A stretch of DNA of 64,000 nt, taken from contig NZ_JAJEWJ010000006.1 in NCBI RefSeq assembly GCF_020687765.1, positions 141,785 to 205,784 of the forward strand. Reading direction: 5' to 3'. A program made the position numbers and the translations under genes. The notes under the pieces are model-generated. The model saw only the letters and a list, made by a program, of their open reading frames with translations, made no database searches and was not told where the DNA came from. Of this stretch, positions 28,931 to 37,928 are shown piece after piece (within the stretch, counting starts at the first letter, position 1; each line of letters opens with the position of its first letter). The stretch comes from Sphingobacterium sp. FBM7-1 (GTDB lineage: Bacteria > Bacteroidota > Bacteroidia > Sphingobacteriales > Sphingobacteriaceae).

Positions 28931-29575
28931 TTATCTAAGGTCAACTATCTCATAACCGGGATAATCTGCTTTGTTGTAGGTAAATGTCGTTGCTGGGATA
29001 TGATGATTTACATAGAGGGTGTTGATCGTATAGGTATATCGGGTTCCTGATTTATCCATTACGGCAACATCATGTATATGTTTGTTTTTATTTATTCGCA
29101 GTTTAATTTTGGCATAATTTGTTTTTGTGTCAGTAGGCGTTAATTCGATAACGTTTAATACTTCTTTGTCTAGCATTTCGTCCTTCGTCTTTTTATAGAC
29201 AAATCCTTTTTTATAAAACGTAAAAAGATTGTTGGGACCGATGCTTTCAGTAGTATTGTCTGCGTCGCTGACCTGTACTTCTTGGTCCTCTTTTAGAATA
29301 GACCAGGTACTTTTGCCATCACTTATGATATTTTGTTGGCTCAATTCGATACGAAACTGGTTCTTAGGTTTGTTCAAGAACAAGGTTCCTTTATCTGTAT
29401 GATTTCCTCCTTGTGCTTGTTGCATCGAAAAGCTAAAGTCAGATTGTATGTTCCGATAAGCGTCGTATTTTGAAGACACTTCGTCTAGCAATTTTTTTGC
29501 TTTGGTATCTGTTTGTGCGGATGCCAGTAGCGACGCGCAAATGAAGGCTAGGATAACCAATATTTTCTTCTCCAT
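28931..29575 (-). CDS. lolA: LolA-like outer-membrane lipoprotein carrier
   Basis: 214-aa periplasmic protein with signal peptide (ILAFICASLLASAQ). The LolA/LolB half-barrel is recognisable from the SDFSFSMQQ strand, GTLFLNKPKNQFRIEL and ISDGKSTWSIL. It carries lipoproteins from the inner to the outer membrane, a heavy demand in a species with this many SusD-type lipoproteins. It starts 1 bp after the ftsK stop. The ftsK-lolA linkage recurs in Bacteroidota as far as I recall, which supports the call. Confidence 0.85.
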   Translation of the reverse strand: MEKKILVILAFICASLLASAQTDTKAKKLLDEVSSKYDAYRNIQSDFSFSMQQAQGGNHTDKGTLFLNKPKNQFRIELSQQNIISDGKSTWSILKEDQEVQVSDADNTTESIGPNNLFTFYKKGFVYKKTKDEMLDKEVLNVIELTPTDTKTNYAKIKLRINKNKHIHDVAVMDKSGTRYTYTINTLYVNHHIPATTFTYNKADYPGYEIVDLR

Positions 29576-29576
29576 C

Positions 29577-32159
29577 TTAGTCGTTGTTTCTTAACGTTTC
29601 TAAATACTGTTCTAATGAATACTCGTCGGGGTAAAGGACCTCTCGTGCTTTACTCCCCTCAAAAGGACCGACAATACCGGCAGCCTCCAATTGATCGATT
29701 ATCCGTCCCGCTCTGTTGTAGCCAAGTTTTAATTTACGTTGAATTAATGATGTTGAGCCTTGTTGATGCATGACGATGAGGCGCGCAGCGTCCTCAAAAA
29801 GCTGATCGCGATCGCTCGAATCAAACTCCATTCCACCGCTTCCCTCTCCATTTTCATCGACGTATTCGGGCAGCATAAAAGCAGACGGGTAACCGCGTTG
29901 ACTTCCGATGAACTCGGATATTTTCTCCACTTCCGGCGTGTCTACAAACGCACATTGGATACGCGTTAAATCACTTCCTGTGGCCAATAACATATCCCCG
30001 CGACCGATCAACTGATCCGCTCCCCCGGCATCCAGAATAGTTCGTGAATCAACTTTGGATAATACCCGGAAAGCTAAACGAGCAGGGAAGTTGGCTTTAA
30101 TGGTACCTGTAATAATATTTACCGACGGGCGTTGGGTAGCAATAACTAAATGTATGCCTACTGCCCGAGCCAGCTGTGCGAGACGTGCAATCGGAGTTTC
30201 TACTTCTTTACCTGCCGTCATCATCAAATCTGCAAACTCATCAACTACCAGAACGATATAAGGTAAGAATCGATGACCCTCCTCAGGGTTTAATCGACGA
30301 TTAACAAATTTTACATTATACTCTTTTAAGTTCCGTACCGCGGCGTTCTTTAAGAGATCGTATCGCTGGTCCATTTCGATGCAGAGCGAATTGAGTGTGT
30401 TTATTACCTTTTTTGTGTCGGTGATGATAGCTTCGTCTTCATTCGGTAGTTTCGCCAAGAAGTGCCGTTCTATCGTCTTAAAAAGAGAAAGCTCTACTTT
30501 TTTAGGGTCAACCATGACAAATTTCAGCTCGGCTGGGTGTTTTTTGTATAGTAGAGAGGTTAATATTGCATTGATACCTACTGATTTACCCTGTCCTGTG
30601 GCGCCTGCAACTAATAAGTGAGGCATTTTTGCCAAATCCGCGATGTATACCTCGTTTGATATCGTCTTTCCGAGTGCGATAGGCAAATCCATATCTGTTT
30701 TTTGGAATTTTTCGGTCGCCAACACCGAACGCATAGACACCATTTCCGGCGAACTGTTGGGGACTTCTATACCAATAGTGCCTTTGCCGGGCATCGGCGC
30801 GATGATACGAATCCCTAATGCGGCCAGACTCAAAGCAATATCATCTTCCAGGTTCTTTATTTTGGAGATACGTACACCCGGTTTTGGAATAATTTCATAT
30901 AAGGTTACCGTGGGGCCGATTGTCGCTTTAATATGTTCGATTTCGATATTGTAGTTGCGCAACGTTTCGACGATACGGTTTTTATTTGCTTCTAATTCCT
31001 GCTGATTGATTGTAATTTTGCCATTACCGTATTCTTTGAGCAGATCAAGTGTCGGGTATTGGTATCCCGACAAGTCCAATTTGGGATCATATTCGCCAAA
31101 CTCGGCAACCAGATCATTGGCTGTAATCGCTTTTTCTTCCACGACTTTCTCTACGCTTAAAACAGGACTATCGAGAGAAGATGGGTTTTCCTTTGGTATC
31201 GATTCATCCATTACAACGGGTGTATCTACTGTAAAAGTAATTTCCCGCTGATTATCTTGGCTGTTTTCGCCAGATACATGAAGTGTAGTAGATGTTTGTG
31301 AGACGAAGTCATCAGTTAGTGGTTCTTGCTCTTCGTCCACTACGGGCGGGGAGGAAACAACATTCCGGGAGACATTAGAAACAGGATTTAAGTTGTTTGT
31401 AAATGCTTCAAAATTATCTTCGTTTTCCTCTTCTTTATCGTCCTCGGTCTTTTTTGATGACCAAGTCCATTTTAAATCCAAGTTGTAAATAAGGATAAGT
31501 ATGGCTAGATAAGCAAACACTAAGAGAGCAGCGATACCAGTACTACCTATCTGTATTTTTAATAGCTGATTTGTCCAATAGCCGAACTTCCCTTCCAGTA
31601 TATGAGGAGAATCTGTGAGAAAATCCTGTAGAAAACCAAGTGTTACGGATATATAGATGATCGCCGTTGCTGAATAGATGATGGTTTTCCATACGGGCAA
31701 CAGGGATTTTCGGTATAGGAATTTATAACCCACGACAAAAAGCAGGAAAGTAAAAAGGAAAGAAGCTATACCGAACCATTCGTAAATAAATTGGTTGGCG
31801 AGTAAAGCTCCTAGTTTTCCTAACTTGTTTTCTATGACAGGGAGTTCTGAAGTTTCATCTGTCATTTCATCCATACTGCGGAATAGGGTAGACCATCCGC
31901 CATTTGTTTCCGTGATATAACTTTGGTCTTGTTTCCAGGTGAAAAGATAAGAAACAAACGAAACTGCCATGACAAAAGAGGCAAATAGTAAAAAGATACC
32001 CAGTATTTTCAGTGCTTTTCGCTGTCCTTCTGAAAAGTTGATATGCTCAAACGAGTTAAATCGTTTTTTCTTATTATATGAAACATTCCCTGTGGTACGC
32101 GGAGCACGTTTGCTGCTCGTACTGCTGAGATTTTTAAATGTATTTCCTTTGTTTGACAT
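29577..32159 (-). CDS. ftsK: DNA translocase FtsK/SpoIIIE
   Basis: 860-aa septal DNA pump that segregates chromosome termini at division. About four N-terminal membrane segments (within 50-225), an acidic and Pro-poor linker (about 230-345) shorter than in E. coli, then the alpha/beta motor. Walker A is at 519-526 (GATGQGKS, K525) and Walker B is VLVVDEFADL. The C-terminal gamma winged helix for KOPS-type sites contains LIQRKLKLGYNRAGRIIDQLE. All catalytic motifs are intact. Confidence 0.96.
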   Translation of the reverse strand: MSNKGNTFKNLSSTSSKRAPRTTGNVSYNKKKRFNSFEHINFSEGQRKALKILGIFLLFASFVMAVSFVSYLFTWKQDQSYITETNGGWSTLFRSMDEMTDETSELPVIENKLGKLGALLANQFIYEWFGIASFLFTFLLFVVGYKFLYRKSLLPVWKTIIYSATAIIYISVTLGFLQDFLTDSPHILEGKFGYWTNQLLKIQIGSTGIAALLVFAYLAILILIYNLDLKWTWSSKKTEDDKEEENEDNFEAFTNNLNPVSNVSRNVVSSPPVVDEEQEPLTDDFVSQTSTTLHVSGENSQDNQREITFTVDTPVVMDESIPKENPSSLDSPVLSVEKVVEEKAITANDLVAEFGEYDPKLDLSGYQYPTLDLLKEYGNGKITINQQELEANKNRIVETLRNYNIEIEHIKATIGPTVTLYEIIPKPGVRISKIKNLEDDIALSLAALGIRIIAPMPGKGTIGIEVPNSSPEMVSMRSVLATEKFQKTDMDLPIALGKTISNEVYIADLAKMPHLLVAGATGQGKSVGINAILTSLLYKKHPAELKFVMVDPKKVELSLFKTIERHFLAKLPNEDEAIITDTKKVINTLNSLCIEMDQRYDLLKNAAVRNLKEYNVKFVNRRLNPEEGHRFLPYIVLVVDEFADLMMTAGKEVETPIARLAQLARAVGIHLVIATQRPSVNIITGTIKANFPARLAFRVLSKVDSRTILDAGGADQLIGRGDMLLATGSDLTRIQCAFVDTPEVEKISEFIGSQRGYPSAFMLPEYVDENGEGSGGMEFDSSDRDQLFEDAARLIVMHQQGSTSLIQRKLKLGYNRAGRIIDQLEAAGIVGPFEGSKAREVLYPDEYSLEQYLETLRNND

Positions 32160-32172
32160 GAAAATCAGATAC

Positions 32173-32198
32173 TTTTCCTAAGTACAAACTTAGGAAAA
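32173..32198. terminator. 11-bp perfect hairpin between tyrS and ftsK
   Basis: Arms TTTTCCTAAGT (32173-32183) and ACTTAGGAAAA (32188-32198) pair perfectly around a 4-nt loop. It lies in the 62-bp gap after the tyrS stop and before the ftsK ATG. The stem ends in A/T pairs but is not followed by a clear run of U on the minus strand. It may be a weak terminator for tyrS or an mRNA-processing hairpin. Confidence 0.5.
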
Positions 32199-32221
32199 AT
32201 AAAGGAAATGCGATCTGCCCG

Positions 32222-33505
32222 TTACGCTACAATAATCAAAAAATAGTTTTTCTTGCCCCGCTGCGCGACTAAGTACTTGTCCTTAATTAGGTGGGAGGTA
32301 TCAATCAATAATTCAATGTCGTTGATTTTCTCTTTGTTGATGGCGACACCACCGCCCTGTAACATTTTTCGGGCTTCACCTTTTGATGGAAAAACTTGTG
32401 TGTTGACGGCCAGAAAGTCTAGTACATTGATACCCGAGGTAAGCTGGTCTCTGCTGATCTCAAATTGTGGGACACCATCGAAAACTTCCAATACGCTATC
32501 GTGCTCTAATTCCATTAGGAATTCTAGCGAACCGTTACCGAATAAAAACTCAGAGGTTTTGATAGCGGTTTCGTAATCTTTCACGGAATGCGTACGTATA
32601 GTAATATCCTTAGCCAAGGCTTTTTGTACGGCACGCGTGTGTGGAGCAGCATCGTGTTCTGCAATGATGGATGCAATCTCTTCTTTTGATTTTAAGGTAA
32701 AGATGTTAATCCAATTTTTAGCATCATCATCAGTGGCGTTTAGCCAAAATTGATAAAATTTATAGGGGGATGTTTTTTTAGGATCTAGCCAAACTGCGCC
32801 GGATTCCGTTTTGCCAAATTTTTGTCCGTCGGCTTTTTTGATTAACTGTGTGGTAATTGCATATGCTGTTCCCTGATCTTGACGGCGAATGATTTCACTA
32901 CCGGTTACGATATTTCCCCATTGGTCGGAGCCGCCCATTTGCACCTTACAATTGTGATTTTTCCAGAGGTAATAAAAATCATAACCTTGTATCAATTGGT
33001 AAGTGAACTCCGTAAAGGAAAGACCATTGTCGCCTTCCAATCGTTTTTTGACAGATTCTTTAGCCATCATATAGTTGACCGTGATCAACTTGCCTATATC
33101 GCGAATAAAGTCTAAAAATTTAAAATCCTTAAACCAATCGTAGTTGTTAACCATCTTCGCGTCGGTTTCACCATCTCCAAAATGAAGAAACTTAGCGAGT
33201 TGTGCTTTTAAGCTGGCCACATTATGTTGTAAGGTGGCTTCATCTAATAAATTTCGTTCGGCAGACTTAAAAGAAGGATCACCAATCATTCCTGTGGCAC
33301 CGCCCACTAATGCCACGGGCTGATGTCCGGCATTTTGAAAGTGGATGAGTGTCATGATTTGTGTTAAATGACCGACGTGCAATGAATCTCCTGTTGGATC
33401 AAAGCCGATATAACCAGAAACTTTTTCTTTATTCAGTAATTCTTCTGTTCCGGGCATGATATCTTGTAACATCCCTCTCCAACGTAGTTCTTCTACAAAG
33501 CTCAT
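32222..33505 (-). CDS. tyrS: tyrosyl-tRNA synthetase
   Basis: 427-aa class I synthetase. Substrate loop [15 protein letters not shown] with the HIGH-type motif HVGH at 43-46, tyrosine pocket [12 protein letters not shown] and GGSDQWGN (191-198), KMSKS-type loop KFGKT at 229-233, and a C-terminal S4 RNA-binding domain (about 360-427). ATG start; the upstream region holds a perfect -7 box. Confidence 0.98.
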   Translation of the reverse strand: MSFVEELRWRGMLQDIMPGTEELLNKEKVSGYIGFDPTGDSLHVGHLTQIMTLIHFQNAGHQPVALVGGATGMIGDPSFKSAERNLLDEATLQHNVASLKAQLAKFLHFGDGETDAKMVNNYDWFKDFKFLDFIRDIGKLITVNYMMAKESVKKRLEGDNGLSFTEFTYQLIQGYDFYYLWKNHNCKVQMGGSDQWGNIVTGSEIIRRQDQGTAYAITTQLIKKADGQKFGKTESGAVWLDPKKTSPYKFYQFWLNATDDDAKNWINIFTLKSKEEIASIIAEHDAAPHTRAVQKALAKDITIRTHSVKDYETAIKTSEFLFGNGSLEFLMELEHDSVLEVFDGVPQFEISRDQLTSGINVLDFLAVNTQVFPSKGEARKMLQGGGVAINKEKINDIELLIDTSHLIKDKYLVAQRGKKNYFLIIVA

Positions 33506-33536
33506 CTTTTTGTGGTTAAATTTTCAATTAAGATTG

Positions 33537-33544
33537 CAAAGATA
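33537..33544 (-). promoter_or_regulatory. predicted tyrS promoter -7 box
   Basis: Minus-strand TATCTTTG (33544-33537) matches TAnnTTTG exactly, about 32 bp upstream of the tyrS ATG. The -33 position about 20 nt further up reads TCG, one base from TTG. This short divergent gap must also carry any promoter for the AcpH-like gene. Confidence 0.45.
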
Positions 33545-33589
33545 AGAGATTAAGCCGTATCTTACGATAACTAAAAGAAGTTTGGGGCC

Positions 33590-34264
33590 GTGAATTTTTT
33601 GTCACATTATTATTTCGAACGCTATAGTCCGCATTCTGAAAGGATATTTGGGGCATTACTTCCGGATTTGCTCAAGAATGTGGATAAAGGGTATAATTTT
33701 CATCCACAGCGTTTCGAAGAACAGCTTCTTGCGCATCCTAAGACGGCCTGGGTATCGGAAGGCTGGTACAGACATGTAGCGGTTGATAAACTTTTCCATG
33801 CGTCCGGCTTTTTTCTCAACCATACGCATTTGTTGCGGCGCCGACTCGACCCTATTGTGGCGCATCTACCTGTACGTGCCTCTTTTTTAGCACATATTTC
33901 GTTGGAGCTTTTATTAGACCATCTTTTGATAGACCATACCTTAGTCAATCCCCATAGATTGTATGAACATTTAGCGTGTATTCAGAAATCAACAATGGAA
34001 AAATACCTCCGAACGATAGGGGTAAGCGATGTGGAGCGTTTCTACACTTTTTATGACCGTTTTGTAAGTTCGCGTTATATTTTAGATTATGCAGACATCC
34101 ATAATCTTTCTCACGCGCTTTTTAATATTTGTAGACGTGTTTGGACTTTTGAAAATACCGTCGAGGATTGTGAACGGTTAACCGAATGTCTACAATCCTA
34201 TAAGGAGCAGTCGCTTTTGCACTATATGGATATATTTCAGGAGATACAGGATAAAATAATCTAG
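33590..34264 (+). CDS. AcpH-like (DUF479) protein, putative acyl-carrier-protein phosphodiesterase
   Basis: 224 aa beginning MNFLSHYYFE, with GALLPDLLK about 20 residues on. This resembles the N-terminal signature of ACP hydrodiesterases of the DUF479/AcpH type, an HD-like all-helical fold. His/Asp residues recur (DKLFHASGFFLNHTH, LLLDHLLIDHTL). AcpH of E. coli removes phosphopantetheine from ACP, but many relatives are untested, so the reaction is tentative. GTG start at 33590; no in-frame ATG precedes it. 20 bp later comes the permease gene, probably co-transcribed. Confidence 0.6.
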   Translation: MNFLSHYYFERYSPHSERIFGALLPDLLKNVDKGYNFHPQRFEEQLLAHPKTAWVSEGWYRHVAVDKLFHASGFFLNHTHLLRRRLDPIVAHLPVRASFLAHISLELLLDHLLIDHTLVNPHRLYEHLACIQKSTMEKYLRTIGVSDVERFYTFYDRFVSSRYILDYADIHNLSHALFNICRRVWTFENTVEDCERLTECLQSYKEQSLLHYMDIFQEIQDKII

Positions 34265-34284
34265 TTTGGTTTACTTTTGCATTC

Positions 34285-35961
34285 ATGATGAATAAACTTT
34301 TCCGAAAGAAGAGTGTCGACCGGATCGTCGCAGATGCTCAACAGGGAACAGGGCTTGCCAAAGTATTGGGGGTTCGTGATTTAGTTTCGCTTGGGATTGC
34401 GGCTATTGTAGGAGCGGGAATATTTAGTACAATTGGACTGGCTAGTTATGAGGGCGGACCTGCGATTGCCTTACTCTTTGTGTTTGTAGCCTTCGCCTGT
34501 GTGTTCACGGCCCTTGCTTATGCCCAATTTGCGAGTACGGTTCCGGTATCTGGTAGTGCTTATACCTACGCGTATGTCACCTTTGGGGAGCTTTTTGCCT
34601 GGATTATTGGTTGGGCTTTGGTTTTAGAGTATGCTGTTTCTAACGCCGTTGTGGCAATTTCATGGTCGCAGTATTTCGTGTCGATGCTGGAAGGATTCGG
34701 TATACATATTCCCAAATGGTTGACAATGGCTCCGGGATATGCGGCCGATGCGCACGAAAAGTTTCTTTCTGTAGGGATGAATGCTTTAAGTATTTCGGAT
34801 AAAGTCGAACTCCAGGCCTACTTGTCGGCTCCGAGGATAGGGGATGTTCCGGTCATTCTTGATCTACCAGCTGGTTTAGTGACGGTATTGGTGACTTGGT
34901 TGGTATACGTAGGTATCAAGGAATCGCAACAGGCAAGTAATATTATGGTTGCTATAAAAGTTGGCGTTATTTTAGTGGTCATTGCGGGCGGAGTTTTCTT
35001 TGTTAAACCGGAGAACTGGACGCCTTTTATGCCAAATGGTATTTCGGGCGTGATGGGGTCTGTTGCTGCTGTATTCTTTGCTTTTATAGGTTTTGATTCT
35101 ATATCGACAACGGCGGAAGAATGTAAGAATCCACAACGTGATCTGCCGAGGGCAATGATTATATGTCTGGTGATATGTACGCTATTGTATGTCGCCATTA
35201 CCTTAGTTTTAACGGGAATGGTTAACTATACGGAACTAAATGTAAAAGACCCGCTGACATTTGTTTTTAAATATGTAGGCTTCGATCATATGGCAGGTGT
35301 GATATCGGTTACTTCGGTGGTAGCGATTACGAGCGCGCTGGTTGTTTATCAATTGGCTCAGCCTCGAATATGGATGACAATGAGTCGGGATGGTCTGTTA
35401 TGGAAAAAATTTGCGCGTGTCCACCCGAAGTATAAAACGCCTTCCTTTGCAACGATTGTTACGGGTATTGTGGTGGCGGTGCCTTCGTTATTCTTTAAAA
35501 TGGACTTTTTTATTGATTTGACTAGTGTCGGGACATTTTTTGCGTTTATTTTGGTTTGCGCAGGTGTTTTGTATATGGATTACACGGGTTTATCGGAAAA
35601 ATCAAAATTCCGGGTACCTTATATCAACGGTAAATATTTAGTTGGACTGGGTGTTGTGGTTGCTTGGATACTGGTTTATCAATATCGGCAGGACGCATTA
35701 CAGGAATGGAAAGAGATGTCATGGCGTGATATTGTAGAGCATAGATCGTTGCTAGTGGTTTTTTGGCTGGTTTGGTTTGTTTTAGCCATAATGAGTTTCA
35801 GATATCAATTTTCTCTGCTGCCCGTGGCCGGTATATTGATTAACTTGTATTTGATGAGTCAACTAGGCGCTAGCAACTGGATTATATTTTTAATATGGTT
35901 GGGGATAGGGTTAACGGTTTATTTTGCTTATGGGTTTAGGCATTCTAAGCTCAACGAGTAG
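34285..35961 (+). CDS. APC-superfamily amino-acid permease (cationic amino-acid transporter type)
   Basis: 558-aa inner-membrane transporter with about 12-14 hydrophobic helices. The TM1 unwinding motif is GIAAIVGAGIFSTIG. Further CAT/YfnA-type motifs are SGSAYTYAYVTFGELFAWIIGWALVLEYA and FFAFIGFDSISTTAEECKNPQRDLPRA. The C terminus has two extra predicted helices. It probably imports an amino acid by proton exchange; the substrate is not deducible. Either of two adjacent ATG codons at the start could be used. Confidence 0.9.
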   Translation: MMNKLFRKKSVDRIVADAQQGTGLAKVLGVRDLVSLGIAAIVGAGIFSTIGLASYEGGPAIALLFVFVAFACVFTALAYAQFASTVPVSGSAYTYAYVTFGELFAWIIGWALVLEYAVSNAVVAISWSQYFVSMLEGFGIHIPKWLTMAPGYAADAHEKFLSVGMNALSISDKVELQAYLSAPRIGDVPVILDLPAGLVTVLVTWLVYVGIKESQQASNIMVAIKVGVILVVIAGGVFFVKPENWTPFMPNGISGVMGSVAAVFFAFIGFDSISTTAEECKNPQRDLPRAMIICLVICTLLYVAITLVLTGMVNYTELNVKDPLTFVFKYVGFDHMAGVISVTSVVAITSALVVYQLAQPRIWMTMSRDGLLWKKFARVHPKYKTPSFATIVTGIVVAVPSLFFKMDFFIDLTSVGTFFAFILVCAGVLYMDYTGLSEKSKFRVPYINGKYLVGLGVVVAWILVYQYRQDALQEWKEMSWRDIVEHRSLLVVFWLVWFVLAIMSFRYQFSLLPVAGILINLYLMSQLGASNWIIFLIWLGIGLTVYFAYGFRHSKLNE

Positions 35962-36078
35962 CATAATGCGTTAATATGCGTTATTTTTTTCGTTAAAAAA
36001 TAGTTAATCAGTCGTACGCGTTTGTAACTTTTTTTATATTTACGCCCTATTTAATATAAAACAAACTATTGAAAAACT

Positions 36079-37920
36079 ATGTGTGGAATCGTTGGTTACG
36101 TAGGTAATAACTTAGCATATCCGGTACTTATTGACGGATTAAAAAAATTGGAATACAGAGGCTACGATAGCGCAGGCGTGGCTTTACATACTGGAAACTC
36201 TCTTGAAGTTTATAAAAAGGAAGGTAAAGTGGCGGCGCTGGAAGCGTCTGTTTACGGTAAAAATATCCAAGCTACTATTGGTATTGGACATACGCGATGG
36301 GCAACCCACGGCGAACCTTCTGACAGAAATGCACATCCACACGCTTCCAATTCTGGCGATATTGCGATGATACACAATGGTATCATTGAGAATTATGCAC
36401 AATTAAAGAACGAGCTTCTTCAAAAAGGCTATACGTTTAAAAGTGATACGGACTCCGAGGTATTGGTGAATTTTATTGAAGATATTAAAATCAACAACGA
36501 CTGTTCCTTGGAAGAAGCGGTAAGAATCGCTTTGAAAAGAGTAGTTGGTGCGTATGTGATTCTATTGTTAGATAAAGATTTGCCGGATACTATTATTGCC
36601 GCAAGAAAAGGTAGTCCGTTGGTGATCGGTATAGGAGAAAACGCACATTATTTAGGATCGGACGCTTCGCCCATGTTGGCTTATACAAAAGAGGTCGTTT
36701 ATATTAATGATTACGAATTGGCAATTGTCCGTCCGGATGAGTTAATTTTAAAAAATCTGGGGAACGAACGTATTACACCCTTTGTGCAGAAGTTAGATAT
36801 TGAGTTAGCGGCAATTGAGAAAGGTGGTTTCGACCATTTTATGTTGAAGGAAATATTCGAGCAACCGCAAACGATTTTTGATTCGTTACGGGGCCGTATG
36901 GATGCCGAACACCAAGCTATTACCTTAAGTGGTATAGATAAAGTTGCTGATAAGCTTTTGAAAGCGAACCGTATTATTATTGTCGCTTGTGGAACAAGTT
37001 GGCATGCTGGCTTACTAGCCGAGTATGTAATTGAAGAGTTATGCCGTATTAATGTAGAAGTAGAATATGCTTCGGAGTTCAGATACAGAAATCCCATTAT
37101 AACGGATCAGGATATTATTATTGCTATCTCGCAAAGTGGTGAAACAGCTGATACTTTGGTCGCGCTGGAAAATGCAAAAAAACAAGGCGCTACTATTTTT
37201 GGATTGGTGAATGTTGTGGGTTCTTCCATTGCCCGTATATCGGATGCTGGAGCGTATACCCATGCAGGACCGGAGATCGGCGTGGCAAGTACAAAAGCGT
37301 TCACCGCACAGTTGGCCGTACTTTATTTGATTGCTTTGAAAGTTGCACGGTTAAAAGGCACAATTGAGGGAACCTTATTCAATAGATTGTTGGCCGATTT
37401 GGCGAGAGTTCCAGAGTATGTGAAAGAAATTTTAGATGATCAGGATGCGGTTATCCAGGAGATTGCGAAAAAATATAGTGACGCGCGAGATTTCCTTTAT
37501 CTCGGTAGGGGATATAATTTTCCGATTGCTCTAGAGGGTGCATTGAAATTGAAAGAAATATCTTACATCCATGCGGAGGGATATCCGGCAGCAGAGATGA
37601 AACATGGTCCCATTGCATTAGTCGATGAGCAGTTACCTGTTGTTTTTGTCGCGACGAAAGATAGTTACCACGAGAAGATCGTAAGTAATATTCAGGAAAT
37701 CAAAGCACGGAAAGGAAAAGTTATTGCGGTCGTGTCTCAAGGTGATGAGGTGGCGGCAGACTTAGCGGATGACGTAATGTTTGTTCCGCAAGTCCATGAA
37801 ATAATTGCTCCGATCTTATCCGTAATTCCTTTGCAATTGCTATCTTATTATATCGGTGTAAATAGAGGTTTGGACGTAGATAAGCCTAGAAACCTAGCTA
37901 AGTCTGTAACTGTAGAATAA
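36079..37920 (+). CDS. glmS: glutamine--fructose-6-phosphate aminotransferase
   Basis: 613-aa enzyme making glucosamine-6-phosphate for peptidoglycan and lipid A. The N-terminal nucleophile is Cys2 after Met1 (MCGIVGYVGN). The class II glutaminase domain includes GYDSAGVA and HTRWATHGEPSDRNAHPH. Two SIS isomerase domains follow (ACGTSWHAGLLAEY, SQSGETADTLVALE, KLKEISYIHAEGYPAAEMKHGP), and the conserved tail is LAKSVTVE. No glmS ribozyme is evident in the 117 bp upstream. The DUF4954 gene follows after 8 bp. Confidence 0.98.
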   Translation: MCGIVGYVGNNLAYPVLIDGLKKLEYRGYDSAGVALHTGNSLEVYKKEGKVAALEASVYGKNIQATIGIGHTRWATHGEPSDRNAHPHASNSGDIAMIHNGIIENYAQLKNELLQKGYTFKSDTDSEVLVNFIEDIKINNDCSLEEAVRIALKRVVGAYVILLLDKDLPDTIIAARKGSPLVIGIGENAHYLGSDASPMLAYTKEVVYINDYELAIVRPDELILKNLGNERITPFVQKLDIELAAIEKGGFDHFMLKEIFEQPQTIFDSLRGRMDAEHQAITLSGIDKVADKLLKANRIIIVACGTSWHAGLLAEYVIEELCRINVEVEYASEFRYRNPIITDQDIIIAISQSGETADTLVALENAKKQGATIFGLVNVVGSSIARISDAGAYTHAGPEIGVASTKAFTAQLAVLYLIALKVARLKGTIEGTLFNRLLADLARVPEYVKEILDDQDAVIQEIAKKYSDARDFLYLGRGYNFPIALEGALKLKEISYIHAEGYPAAEMKHGPIALVDEQLPVVFVATKDSYHEKIVSNIQEIKARKGKVIAVVSQGDEVAADLADDVMFVPQVHEIIAPILSVIPLQLLSYYIGVNRGLDVDKPRNLAKSVTVE

Positions 37921-37928
37921 GAGAAGGT

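Noticed and set aside
35966..36000. Repeat of TGCGTTA followed by T-rich sequence after the permease gene, considered as a terminator
   Set aside because: The repeats are direct, not inverted, so no stem forms.
35962..36078. glmS riboswitch/ribozyme
   Set aside because: The region is only 117 bp and A+T-rich, with no recognisable ribozyme core; such elements are also not expected in Bacteroidota.
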